A stretch of 13,123 nucleotides of DNA from an uncultured Porphyromonas sp. (GCA_943912835.1 CALTVJ010000051.1:1-13123), one strand, 5' to 3'; shown: positions 6,624 through 13,123, counted from the first letter of the stretch. Program-made: numbers and translations. Notes: a model not told the origin generated them from the sequence alone.

Positions 6624-7010
6624 CTAAGGTTTTCTTCTCTTAGGAGGACGGCAACCATTGTGTGGCAATGGAGTTACGTCGATGATTTCGAGGACTTCGA
6701 TACCTGCTGCGTGGATCGTACGTACAGCAGACTCACGACCATTACCTGGACCTTTAACGAATACCTTCACCTTACGCATACCGAGGTCGTAAGCCACCTT
6801 AGCACAGTCTTGTGCTGCCATTTGAGCGGCATAAGGTGTGTTTTTCTTACTACTACGGAAGCCCATCTTACCTGCACTTGACCAGCTGATTACCTGACCA
6901 TCTGCGTTGGTAAGCGAGATGATAATGTTATTGAAAGAAGAATGAATGTGAGCTTGTCCCACTGCGTCCACACGAACGACTTTCTTCTTAGTTACTGTTT
7001 TCTTTGCCAT
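6624..7010 (-). CDS. rpsK: 30S ribosomal protein S11
   Basis: Small-subunit platform protein near the mRNA exit and E site. The protein is 128 aa. Conserved motifs include AHIHSSFNNIIISLT (20-34), GPGNGRESAVR (87-97) and the C-terminal PHNGCRPPKRR (116-126), which is diagnostic for S11. A Lys-rich N-terminus (MAKKTVTKKKVV) is usual. The gene begins 8 bp after the rpsM stop, which fits cotranscription. The long leader to rpsD follows it. Confidence 0.98.
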   Translation of the reverse strand: MAKKTVTKKKVVRVDAVGQAHIHSSFNNIIISLTNADGQVISWSSAGKMGFRSSKKNTPYAAQMAAQDCAKVAYDLGMRKVKVFVKGPGNGRESAVRTIHAAGIEVLEIIDVTPLPHNGCRPPKRRKP

Positions 7011-7018
7011 ATTACCTA

Positions 7019-7399
7019 TTACTTAGTAGCCTTCTTCTTGTTTGCAACAGTCTTTTTCTTACCCTTACGAGTACGAGCATTGTTCTTAGTGCTCTGACCA
7101 CGAAGAGGTAGACCGATACGGTGACGGACACCACGGTAGCAACCGATGTCCATAAGACGCTTGATGTTTAGAGAGATTTCGCTACGGAGATCCCCTTCCA
7201 CCTTGTAGTCTGTACCGATTACTTCACGGATAGCAGCAGCTTGATCATCAGTCCAGTCCTTCACCTTGATGTTGCGGTCTACACCAGCTTTATCAAGGAT
7301 CTTGGCAGAGCTGCTACGACCGATACCGAAGATATAGGTCAAGGCAATTTCTCCTCGTTTGTTTTGTGGCAGGTCAACGCCGACAATTCTTATAGCCAT
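7019..7399 (-). CDS. rpsM: 30S ribosomal protein S13
   Basis: Small-subunit head protein that contacts P-site tRNA and the intersubunit bridge. The protein is 126 aa. It starts MAIRIVGVDLPQNKRGEIAL, with TYIFGIG (21-27) in the helix-two-turn-helix region. The diagnostic C-terminal block runs from YRGVRHRIGLPLRGQ (88-102) to NARTRKG (107-113), followed by a Lys-rich tail that reaches tRNA. It lies 31 bp downstream of rpmJ and 8 bp upstream of rpsK, the standard Bacteroidota alpha-cluster order. Confidence 0.98.
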   Translation of the reverse strand: MAIRIVGVDLPQNKRGEIALTYIFGIGRSSSAKILDKAGVDRNIKVKDWTDDQAAAIREVIGTDYKVEGDLRSEISLNIKRLMDIGCYRGVRHRIGLPLRGQSTKNNARTRKGKKKTVANKKKATK

Positions 7400-7430
7400 A
7401 CTTATTGTTTAGTTGTTTGATGACAGATTA

Positions 7431-7547
7431 CTAACCCTGACGTTGTTTGAACTTAGGGTTTTTCTTGTTAATCACATACAGGCGACCTTTGCGACGCACA
7501 ATTTTGCAGTCGTCGGTGCGCTTCTTTAGAGATGCTCTTACTTTCAT
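7431..7547 (-). CDS. rpmJ: 50S ribosomal protein L36 (zinc-free type)
   Basis: A 38-aa gene. It begins MKVRASLKKRTDDCKIVRRK and ends NKKNPKFKQRQG, the L36 signature. Only one Cys (14) is present; the four zinc ligands of the C+ form (CxxC...C...H) are not preserved, so this is the C- paralogue, which needs no zinc. It sits between infA (14 bp) and rpsM (31 bp), its conserved position. The ATG is at 7547 and the TAG at 7431. Confidence 0.96.
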   Translation of the reverse strand: MKVRASLKKRTDDCKIVRRKGRLYVINKKNPKFKQRQG

Positions 7548-7561
7548 ATATTTTATAGAGT

Positions 7562-7780
7562 TTACTTGTATCGGAATGATATTCTGCCTTTAGATAGGTC
7601 ATAGGGCGACATTTCTACCTTCACTCTATCCCCAGGGAGGATACGTATATAGTGCATACGCATCTTACCAGAGATGTGTGCGATGATAGGGTGTCCGTTC
7701 TCTAGCTCTACACGAAACATAGAGTTTGACAATGCCTCCACGACAACACCATCTAATTCTATTGCAGCTTCTTTAGCCAT
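7562..7780 (-). CDS. infA: Translation initiation factor IF-1
   Basis: Binds the 30S A site and helps IF-2 and IF-3 select the initiator tRNA. The protein is 72 aa, the normal length. It is a single S1/OB-fold domain with almost invariant segments: GVVVEALSNSMFRVELENGH (11-30), AHISGKMRMHYIRILPGDRV (34-53) and SPYDLSKGRISFRYK at the C-terminus (58-72). It lies 31 bp after map and 14 bp before rpmJ, so translation factor, N-terminal Met processing and ribosomal proteins are produced together. Confidence 0.98.
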   Translation of the reverse strand: MAKEAAIELDGVVVEALSNSMFRVELENGHPIIAHISGKMRMHYIRILPGDRVKVEMSPYDLSKGRISFRYK

Positions 7781-7811
7781 ATCAGTGTCTTAATTCTTTA
7801 CTTATCAATTC

Positions 7812-8600
7812 TTAAAATTCTCTATCGCCAAGAACCTCAGCGATAAAGTCAAACGAAGAGAGTATATCGGCTTTGCCCGACTCTCGTATTGCTACACAGT
7901 GCTCAAAGTGGGCACTGGGCTTGCGTAGCTTGGTGCGAATGGTCCAGCCATCACGCTCTTGTACCACATTGCGGCTACCAATGTTGATCATCGGCTCAAT
8001 ACAGATACACATACCAGCACGAAGCTCGGTACCTGTCCCACGCTTACCATAGTTGGGTACTTCGGGACTCTCGTGCAAAGACGAACCAATACCATGACCC
8101 GTCAATTCGCGCACAACGTGATAACCGCGCTCCTCGCAGTAGCGTTGTACAGCGTTACCGATGTCGCCCGTGCGCTTACCTGCTACAGCCTGCTCGATAC
8201 CAATGTAGAGAGACTCTTTGGTGGTCTTAAGAAGGCGCATAACCTCCTCACTCACCTCTCCCACGGCAAAAGTATAAGCACTATCACCAGTAAAGCCAGC
8301 GAGCTTCGTTCCGCAGTCTACCGATACGATATCACCCTCTTGCAAAATAATCTTTTCGCTGGGGATACCATGTACCACGGCATCGTTGACTGACACACAT
8401 AGACTACCTGAGAAGCCATTGTAACCCAAGAATGCTGGCGTAGCACCATGATCGCGAATAAACTCCTCAGCACGTCTATCGAGTGCCTTAGTAGATACTC
8501 CTGGAGCGATCATTTTCGCTACCTCTGCAAGCGTACGTCCAACTAATTGGTTTGCCGCACGCATCAGCTCTATTTCTTCGTTTGTCTTGAGGTAAATCAT
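7812..8600 (-). CDS. map: Methionine aminopeptidase, type I
   Basis: Removes the initiator Met from nascent proteins when the second residue is small. The protein is 262 aa, typical of type Ia bacterial MetAP without an N-terminal zinc extension. The five dinuclear metal ligands are visible: Asp95 (SVDCG), Asp106 (FTGDSAYT), His169 (TGHGIG), Glu202 (IEPM) and Glu233 (HFEHC). The substrate-binding His77 (VVHGIP) is also present. The start follows the secY stop by 6 bp, and infA follows 31 bp downstream. The secY-map-infA order is standard for this cluster in many bacteria. Confidence 0.98.
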   Translation of the reverse strand: MIYLKTNEEIELMRAANQLVGRTLAEVAKMIAPGVSTKALDRRAEEFIRDHGATPAFLGYNGFSGSLCVSVNDAVVHGIPSEKIILQEGDIVSVDCGTKLAGFTGDSAYTFAVGEVSEEVMRLLKTTKESLYIGIEQAVAGKRTGDIGNAVQRYCEERGYHVVRELTGHGIGSSLHESPEVPNYGKRGTGTELRAGMCICIEPMINIGSRNVVQERDGWTIRTKLRKPSAHFEHCVAIRESGKADILSSFDFIAEVLGDREF

Positions 8601-8606
8601 ATAATA

Positions 8607-9947
8607 CTAATATGCCGCAACTGACCCCGAACGTCCTTTGATACGACCCGTCTTGAGCAGACCGTCATAATGACGATTGAGCAAGTGGCTCTCAATCTGC
8701 TGAAGGGTATCAAGCACCACACCTACCAAGATAATAAGTGAAGTACCACCAAAGAACTGAGCAAAACCTTGACTCACACCCAATAGACTTGCAAAGGTTG
8801 GCAAGATAGCCACTATCGCAAGGAAGATAGCACCTGGGAGGGTGATACGCTCCATAATCGTATTGAGGAAGTCAGCCGTAGCCTTGCCAGGCTTAATCCC
8901 AGGAATGAAGCCATTGTTGCGCTTCAAATCCTCTGCCATCTGATGCGGATTGATCGTGATAGCAGTATAGAAATAAGTGAATATCAGGATAAGTAGAGCG
9001 AAGATAATGTTGTACCAAACGCCATGCACATCACTGATTGCTGCGAATATTGGGCTCTCTTGTGCCGAAGGCATATAGCTACCGAGCATAAGAGGAAGCA
9101 TGATAATCGCTTGCGCAAAGATGATAGGCATCACATTGGCAGCATTTACCTTCAAAGGAATATATTGGCGGGCGCCACCATACTGCTTATTGCCCACAAC
9201 ACGCTTAGCATATTGCACTGGTACGCGACGTGCTCCTTGTACAAGGAGGATACAGCCAGCGATAACCAAGAGCATCACAAGAATCTCTACCAAGAAGAAT
9301 ATCAAACCTCCCGCAGAGCCCTCAAAGCGAGACTGTAACTCGCCCAAAGCCGCTGTTGGGAAGCGTGAGATGATACCCACCATGATGATGATAGAGACCC
9401 CGTTGCCAAGCCCCTTGTCGGTGATACGCTCACCGAGCCATAGTACGAACATACTCCCCGACGCCAATATGATTGTGGCGAAGATCATAAACCACAAGCC
9501 CTCTGGTGCTTGATGACCAGCTTGAGCAATTTGTGTTTTAAGATTATTAAGGAATGTTAAGCCCTGTACTAGGAGCAATAAGACCGTTAGATAACGTGTC
9601 CATTGGTCAATCTTACGACGACCACTCTCGCCCTCACGTTGTAGCTTCTGCATCGAAGGCACAACGATTGCTGCGAGTTGCATTACAATCGATGCCGAGA
9701 TATAGGGCATGATACCCAAGGCAAAGATTGATGCGTTAGAGAACGCGCCACCAGAGAACATATCCATCAAGGCTAGCAAACCATCTTTCGTTTGGTTAGA
9801 TAGCTCGCTAAGCGTTTGAGGGTCGATACCCGGGATAACGATATGTACCCCTAAGCGGTATATGATTACAAAAAACAAGGTCAGGAGGATACGCTCACGG
9901 AGCTCCTCTACTGCCCATATATTTTTGATTGTCTCGATAAAGCGCAT
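8607..9947 (-). CDS. secY: Protein translocase subunit SecY
   Basis: Channel-forming subunit of the SecYEG translocon in the inner membrane. The protein is 446 aa with ten predicted membrane helices. Recognisable parts are the TM1 entry with VIPGID (37-42), the plug/TM2 region MFSGGAFSNASIFALGIMPY (63-82), LGERITDKGLGNG (171-183), the cytoplasmic loop RRVPVQYAKR (240-249), the loop NNGFIPGIKPG (344-354) and the TM10 region GTSLIILVGVVLDT. It lies between rplO (13 bp) and map (6 bp), as expected, and is the only membrane protein of the operon. It is the export route for the signal-peptide proteins elsewhere in this window. Confidence 0.98.
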   Translation of the reverse strand: MRFIETIKNIWAVEELRERILLTLFFVIIYRLGVHIVIPGIDPQTLSELSNQTKDGLLALMDMFSGGAFSNASIFALGIMPYISASIVMQLAAIVVPSMQKLQREGESGRRKIDQWTRYLTVLLLLVQGLTFLNNLKTQIAQAGHQAPEGLWFMIFATIILASGSMFVLWLGERITDKGLGNGVSIIIMVGIISRFPTAALGELQSRFEGSAGGLIFFLVEILVMLLVIAGCILLVQGARRVPVQYAKRVVGNKQYGGARQYIPLKVNAANVMPIIFAQAIIMLPLMLGSYMPSAQESPIFAAISDVHGVWYNIIFALLILIFTYFYTAITINPHQMAEDLKRNNGFIPGIKPGKATADFLNTIMERITLPGAIFLAIVAILPTFASLLGVSQGFAQFFGGTSLIILVGVVLDTLQQIESHLLNRHYDGLLKTGRIKGRSGSVAAY

Positions 9948-9960
9948 AGATGGTCAGACG

Positions 9961-10407
9961 TTAAAGTTTTACTACTGTACCACCAGCTGCTACGATTGCA
10001 GCCTCTGCACTCTTACTGAAAGCATGAGCCTTAACTTCTAGCTTAGCAGTAAGTGTACCATTACCTAGTATCTTGATAAGCTTCTTGCTGCTTACTAGAC
10101 CAGCCTCAGCGAGAGCCACTGGGCAGATGCTTGTAAGGTTTTTAGCTTCTGCAAGTGTTTGCAAAGTTTCTAGGTTAATTGGAGCGTACTCTACACGGTT
10201 GATGTTCTTAAAACCGAACTTAGGTAGACGACGTTGAATAGGCATCTGACCACCTTCAAAACCGATTTTCTTAGAGTAACCCGAGCGGCTCTTAGCCCCC
10301 TTATGACCACGAGTAGAGGTACCACCTAGACCAGAACCGGGACCACGACCAATTCTCTTACGTGTCTTGACTGAGCCTTCAGCAGGCTTAAGACTTGATA
10401 GATTCAT
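9961..10407 (-). CDS. rplO: 50S ribosomal protein L15
   Basis: Late-assembling large-subunit protein that threads through 23S rRNA. The protein is 148 aa, close to 144 in E. coli. The Gly/Arg/Lys-rich N-terminal extension GRGPGSGLGGTSTRGHKGAK (20-39) is diagnostic, followed by GYSKKIGFEGGQMP (43-56). The C-terminal globular part has KILGNGTLTAKLEVKAHAFS (112-131). It lies 26 bp after rpmD and 13 bp before secY. Confidence 0.98.
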   Translation of the reverse strand: MNLSSLKPAEGSVKTRKRIGRGPGSGLGGTSTRGHKGAKSRSGYSKKIGFEGGQMPIQRRLPKFGFKNINRVEYAPINLETLQTLAEAKNLTSICPVALAEAGLVSSKKLIKILGNGTLTAKLEVKAHAFSKSAEAAIVAAGGTVVKL

Positions 10408-10433
10408 ATCTTAGAGTTGATTCGTTTACGTTA

Positions 10434-10610
10434 TTATTCTACAACCTTAACAAGGTGCTTTACAGCAGCAACCATACCACGGATTTGTGGTGTATCGTTG
10501 TGCTCTACTACACGGTTAAGTTTCTTTAGACCTAGGGCTTTAAGCGTTAGCTTCTGTACCTTAGGTGACTTGATGCTACTACGCACCTGTACTATCTTGA
10601 TAGTTGCCAT
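10434..10610 (-). CDS. rpmD: 50S ribosomal protein L30
   Basis: A 58-aa gene. It begins MATIKIVQVRSSIKSPKVQK, followed by LTLKALGLKKLNRVVEH and the C-terminal PQIRGMVAAVKHLVKV block. These are the hallmarks of bacterial L30, which is about 59 aa. The ATG is at 10610 and two consecutive stops end it (TAA at 10434-10436, then another TAA). It lies between rpsE (27 bp) and rplO (26 bp), its conserved place. Confidence 0.97.
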   Translation of the reverse strand: MATIKIVQVRSSIKSPKVQKLTLKALGLKKLNRVVEHNDTPQIRGMVAAVKHLVKVVE

Positions 10611-10637
10611 TTTTTGTTCCTAACGATTTAGATAAGA

Positions 10638-11156
10638 CTAACCCTTGAAAACCTTTTCTACCGATACTCCACGATGACGAGCTACAGTGAGTGGATCACG
10701 CATTTCGCTAAGAGCTTCAATCGTAGCCTTCACAAGGTTGTGAGGGTTAGATGAGCCTTTACTCTTAGCAAGTACGTCACGTACACCAACGCTCTCTAGT
10801 ACCGCACGCATAGCACCACCGGCTTTCACCCCAGTACCATGAGATGCTGGCTTGAGGAATACCTTAGCACCACCGAAGCGAGCGAGTTGCTCGTGAGGAA
10901 TCGTGCCATTGTGTATAGGTACACGCACTAGATTCTTCTTAGCAGCTTCGATACCCTTAGTGATAGCAGCCGTTACTTCGCCTGCCTTACCAAGACCCCA
11001 ACCTACTACGCCATCTTCATTACCAACGACCACGATAGCAGCAAAAGTGAATGTACGTCCACCCTTGGTTACCTTAGTCACGCGGTTGATAGCTACAAGT
11101 CTATCTTTAAGTTCTAAGTCGTTTGTCGACTTAACGCGATTTTCGTTTCTTGCCAT
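10638..11156 (-). CDS. rpsE: 30S ribosomal protein S5
   Basis: Small-subunit protein at the mRNA entry tunnel, important for decoding fidelity. The protein is 172 aa. The N-terminal double-stranded-RNA-binding-like domain (about 18-82) includes GGRTFTFAAIVVVGNEDGVV (32-51) and GWGLGKAGEV (52-61). The C-terminal domain (about 95-165) includes GGAMRAVLESVGVRDVLAKS (113-132) and GSSNPHNLVKATIEAL (134-149). The gene begins 6 bp after the rplR stop. Confidence 0.98.
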   Translation of the reverse strand: MARNENRVKSTNDLELKDRLVAINRVTKVTKGGRTFTFAAIVVVGNEDGVVGWGLGKAGEVTAAITKGIEAAKKNLVRVPIHNGTIPHEQLARFGGAKVFLKPASHGTGVKAGGAMRAVLESVGVRDVLAKSKGSSNPHNLVKATIEALSEMRDPLTVARHRGVSVEKVFKG

Positions 11157-11162
11157 TTGTGA

Positions 11163-11507
11163 TTAGAATTTGAGTCCTGCTTCACGTGCAGCATCAGCGA
11201 GCTGCTTTACACGACCGTGGTAGAGATATCCATTACGGTCAAATACTACACTCTCTACACCTGCCGCAAGCGCTGCTTTTGCAACGGCTGCACCTACTTG
11301 GGCTGCAACTTCTGTCTTAGTGCCTTGTACATCTAGCTTGAGTGATGATGCGCTAGCGAGGGTTACACCTGCTTCGTCATCGATTACCTGAGCATAGATT
11401 TGCTTATTACTACGGAAAACCGTTAGACGTGGGCATGCTGCCGTTCCGCTGATTTTACCACGGATACGCGCCTTAATCTTTAGCCTTCTTAATTCCTTTT
11501 TTACCAT
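11163..11507 (-). CDS. rplR: 50S ribosomal protein L18
   Basis: 5S rRNA-binding protein of the central protuberance. The protein is 114 aa, close to 117 in E. coli. The basic N-terminus (KKELRRLKIKARIRGKI) binds 5S RNA. The core has PRLTVFRSNKQIYAQVIDD (26-44) and the C-terminal signature VFDRNGYLYHGRVKQLADAA (88-107). It lies 43 bp downstream of rplF and 6 bp upstream of rpsE. Confidence 0.98.
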   Translation of the reverse strand: MVKKELRRLKIKARIRGKISGTAACPRLTVFRSNKQIYAQVIDDEAGVTLASASSLKLDVQGTKTEVAAQVGAAVAKAALAAGVESVVFDRNGYLYHGRVKQLADAAREAGLKF

Positions 11508-11550
11508 GATTACTTTAAGATTTTGTCATCTTAGTTAAGCTCGCTGACGA

Positions 11551-12102
11551 TTACTTACCAGCAGACTTACCAGACTTACGGCGAAGTACTTCGCCCTCAA
11601 ACTTAATACCCTTACCTTTGTATGGCTCTGGCTTACGGAATGAACGAATCTTCGTACATACCTGACCGAGGAGCTGCTTATCGGCAGACTCTAGAATAAT
11701 AAGTGGGTTTTTGTTACGCTCAGTCTTCGTCTCTACCTTAACCTCTTTAGGAAGTTGGAGATAAATGCTGTGCGTATAACCTAGCACAAGCTCAAGCACT
11801 TGACCTGCATTTGAGGCACGATAACCCACACCAACAAGCTCAAGTGTCTTCGTGAAGCCCTGAGAAACCCCAGTAACCATATTGTTGATAAGTGCACGAT
11901 AGAGACCGTGTAGGCTACGCTCTTGACGCTCGTCGCTGCTGCGCTCTACCACTACTTGACCATCCTCTACCTTTACAAGGATACGAGCATCTACAGCTTG
12001 TGAGAGCTCGCCTTTGGGACCCTTAACTGTTACAACACCCTCGTTAAGAGACACAGTTACCCCCTGAGGGATAGCGATTGGAAGTTTACCAATTCTTGAC
12101 AT
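11551..12102 (-). CDS. rplF: 50S ribosomal protein L6
   Basis: Large-subunit protein near the factor-binding region and sarcin-ricin loop. The protein is 183 aa with two tandem L6 domains (about 11-82 and 90-165). It begins MSRIGKLPIAIPQGV; VKGPKGELS (26-34), LVGVGYRA (89-96) and the C-terminal signature PEPYKGKGIKFEGE (158-171) are present. A Lys-rich tail follows. It lies 20 bp after rpsH and 43 bp before rplR. Confidence 0.98.
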   Translation of the reverse strand: MSRIGKLPIAIPQGVTVSLNEGVVTVKGPKGELSQAVDARILVKVEDGQVVVERSSDERQERSLHGLYRALINNMVTGVSQGFTKTLELVGVGYRASNAGQVLELVLGYTHSIYLQLPKEVKVETKTERNKNPLIILESADKQLLGQVCTKIRSFRKPEPYKGKGIKFEGEVLRRKSGKSAGK

Positions 12103-12122
12103 TTCTTGTTTCTCCTAAGATA

Positions 12123-12518
12123 TTAATAAATGTAACATAGGACTTCGCCACCTACCTTAAGCTCACGAGCCTCCTTGTCGGTCATCACGCCACGACTCGT
12201 AGAGAGGATAGCGATACCTAGACCATTGAGTACACGTGGCATATCACGGTAGCCAACATACTTACGTAGACCTGGACGAGAAACACGTTTAAGAGCTTTA
12301 AGCGCATTTACACGACCGCTACGGTCATACTTGAGAGCAACCTTGATGCTGCCCTGTGGACCTTCTTCCACGAACTTAAAGTTCAGGATATAGCCCTTGT
12401 CGAAGAGAATCTTAGTGATCTCTTTCTTGAGATTTGACGCAGGAATCTCTACCACTCTGTGGCCTGCCTTTACTGCGTTACGCAGACGCGTCAGATAATC
12501 CGCTATTGGATCAGTCAT
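12123..12518 (-). CDS. rpsH: 30S ribosomal protein S8
   Basis: Primary 16S rRNA-binding protein, and in E. coli the translational repressor of the spc operon. The protein is 131 aa. It starts MTDPIADYLTRLRNAVKAGH. SRPGLRKY (80-87) and the RNA-binding signature STSRGVMTDKEAR (106-118) are intact. In most bacteria rpsN (S14) and rplE lie directly upstream, but here rpsH is the first gene of its transcription unit. A non-coding divergent region with its own promoter candidate precedes it. The gene itself shows no truncation. Confidence 0.98.
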   Translation of the reverse strand: MTDPIADYLTRLRNAVKAGHRVVEIPASNLKKEITKILFDKGYILNFKFVEEGPQGSIKVALKYDRSGRVNALKALKRVSRPGLRKYVGYRDMPRVLNGLGIAILSTSRGVMTDKEARELKVGGEVLCYIY

Positions 12519-12640
12519 AATAATTAAAAAATTAAATTGATACGGAACGCCCGTACAATATTTAACATGAGGTACTTATGCTTAACTATACGCTTGGTTG
12601 GCGACAGTGAAACGCACAACTTGGAGCATAGAAAGCGACA

Positions 12641-12671
12641 CAAAGATAATCATTATCTTCGATATAGCAAG
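12641..12671 (-). promoter_or_regulatory. Candidate promoter for the rpsH-rplQ operon
   Basis: On the - strand, CTTG (12671-12668) is followed after 19 bp by TATCTTTG (12648-12641). The second element is a full match to the Bacteroidota -7 consensus TAnnTTTG, and CTTG is 3 of 4 to the -33 TTTG. The start would be near 12634, leaving a leader of about 115 nt before rpsH. Confidence 0.55.
12643..12659. promoter_or_regulatory. Fur-box-like palindrome overlapping the rpsH promoter
   Basis: AAGATAAT-C-ATTATCTT is a perfect 8-1-8 inverted repeat. Its core GATAATCATTATC equals the right-hand 13 bases of the classic E. coli Fur consensus and matches 13 of 15 positions of the 7-1-7 Fur motif. It overlaps the spacer and -7 box of the rpsH promoter candidate, where a bound repressor would block transcription. 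Regulator identity is inferred. Confidence 0.45.
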
Positions 12672-12767
12672 ACTTACACTCAAAAATCTTGACTTCAACA
12701 TCTTAGCCACCTCAAAATACACCCTCCAAGCCTCCAGAAAGTGAGAGCTATTGAATGTAATCCTTAC

Positions 12768-12823
12768 CACCTACCGAAACGACATAAATACACCTACCGA
12801 GACGATACTCGTCGCTCTACCGA
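12768..12823 (+). repeat. Degenerate 23-bp-period direct repeat
   Basis: CACCTACCGAAACGA (12768-12782) recurs with one mismatch as CACCTACCGAGACGA (12791-12805), exactly 23 bp later. The core TACCGA recurs a third time at 12818-12823, again at 23 bp. The rest of each unit is not conserved. The array ends directly at the -33 element of the downstream promoter. Confidence 0.5.
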
Positions 12824-12856
12824 CTTGAGAAAAATCAAATAATTATCTTACATTTG
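12824..12856 (+). promoter_or_regulatory. Candidate promoter for the exported-protein gene at 12884
   Basis: CTTG (12824-12827), a 21-bp spacer and TACATTTG (12849-12856) fit the Bacteroidota TTTG / TAnnTTTG promoter. Transcription would begin near 12862, about 20 nt before the ATG. Confidence 0.6.
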
Positions 12857-12883
12857 GTCTATCGTCATAAACAACAGATTAAC

Positions 12884-13123
12884 ATGGAAACAACAATTAA
12901 ACTCCTATTTTGCATATTGCTATCTTGGGGAACAATGCTTGCTCAGGATAAAGAGAGTCGAGTACTTCGCAAATTTGCCGAGTCGCCCGACAGTAAAACG
13001 ATACTACGAGGCAAAGCCAATGACTACATAAAAACAGAACTCGAGCAACATCAATACTATTGGAAGCAACGAAACATTTGGTCAATGTGTGTTCCAAAAT
13101 ATATTTATGACCTGCCTTATCCT
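12884..13123 (+). CDS. Hypothetical exported protein, 3' end beyond the window
   Basis: An open frame of 80 codons from ATG 12884 that is still open at the window edge. Residues 1-20 form a type I signal peptide (KLLFCILLSWGTMLA) with likely cleavage before Gln21, so the product enters the periplasm or outer membrane. The visible mature part is charged and rich in Lys, Glu, Gln and aromatic residues (ELEQHQYYWKQRNIW, 55-69). I do not recognise a family in these 60 residues. It has its own promoter candidate and is divergent from rpsH. The Cys at residue 10 lies inside the hydrophobic core without a lipobox, so a lipoprotein is unlikely. Confidence 0.65.
   Translation, partial: METTIKLLFCILLSWGTMLAQDKESRVLRKFAESPDSKTILRGKANDYIKTELEQHQYYWKQRNIWSMCVPKYIYDLPYP

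Larger units (their letters stand above)
12519..12883. other. Divergent intergenic region replacing rpsN/rplE upstream of rpsH
   Basis: A 365-bp non-coding stretch. From left to right it holds an AT-rich rpsH leader, a small hairpin (TACGG 12541-12545 with CCGTA 12551-12555), a - strand promoter candidate with an overlapping palindrome, a 23-bp-period repeat, and a + strand promoter candidate. I find no S14-like segment or fragment on either strand. Confidence 0.75.

Noticed and set aside
6591..6881. A 96-codon + strand frame opposite rpsK
   Set aside because: It is antisense to the highly conserved S11 gene and its translation is unlike any protein; it is a shadow of the real gene.
7959..8393. 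A 144-codon + strand frame opposite map
   Set aside because: It lies wholly within map, whose catalytic residues are all conserved. The antisense translation has no recognisable domain.
9100..9513. A 137-codon + strand frame opposite secY
   Set aside because: It is antisense to conserved membrane helices of SecY, and its composition is that expected of a reverse-frame shadow.
12582..12770. A 62-codon - strand frame with a hydrophobic stretch, upstream of rpsH
   Set aside because: It needs a GTG start and runs straight through the promoter candidate and palindrome. It has no similarity to S14 or any protein I know. Conservation at the protein level in relatives would be needed to revive it.
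12768..12823. A CRISPR array
   Set aside because: The units are only 23 bp in period with partly conserved cores, there are no 25-40 bp repeats with unique spacers, and no cas genes are present.

Overview
The window looks like chromosomal DNA from a Bacteroidota bacterium, most likely a Porphyromonas-type member of the Bacteroidales. The evidence is TAnnTTTG-type promoter boxes, no Shine-Dalgarno-like leaders, signal peptides that cleave just before Gln, a lipoprotein-anchored MsrA-MsrB fusion, and the sequences of the ribosomal proteins and RpoA. The species cannot be fixed from this sequence alone.

Region 1 (1-4310, + strand) holds accessory and housekeeping genes in short units. First is msrAB, a lipoprotein methionine sulfoxide reductase fusion, followed by a strong terminator. 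Next is a NupG-type nucleoside:proton symporter with its own terminator. Then comes a three-gene set: an ECF sigma factor, a single-pass membrane protein overlapping it by 4 bases (probable anti-sigma factor), and a secreted protein made almost entirely of a TonB C-terminal domain. An ECF-style promoter (TGTAAC-16 bp-CGTC) lies just upstream of the sigma gene and suggests autoregulation.

Region 2 (4329-12518, - strand) is the downstream part of the spc/alpha ribosomal protein cluster. In transcription order it reads rpsH, rplF, rplR, rpsE, rpmD, rplO, secY, map, infA, rpmJ, rpsM, rpsK, rpsD, rpoA, rplQ. All are intact. rpmD and rpmJ are short but clearly present. A 213-nt leader with mutually exclusive pairings precedes rpsD. 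A perfect 16-bp stem (4267-4310) serves as a bidirectional terminator between rplQ and the convergent TonB-domain gene.

Region 3 (12519-13123) is where the usual cluster breaks. The expected upstream neighbours (rpsN, rplE, rplX, rplN and so on) are absent. Instead there is a 365-bp divergent intergenic region with a promoter facing rpsH, a Fur-box-like perfect palindrome overlapping that promoter, a 23-bp-period repeat, and a promoter facing an exported protein of unknown function that runs off the window end.

No wholly new system is evident. The most unusual points are the split of the spc operon at rpsH with a palindrome in the replacement promoter, the sigma/anti-sigma/orphan TonB-domain module, and the structured rpsD leader.
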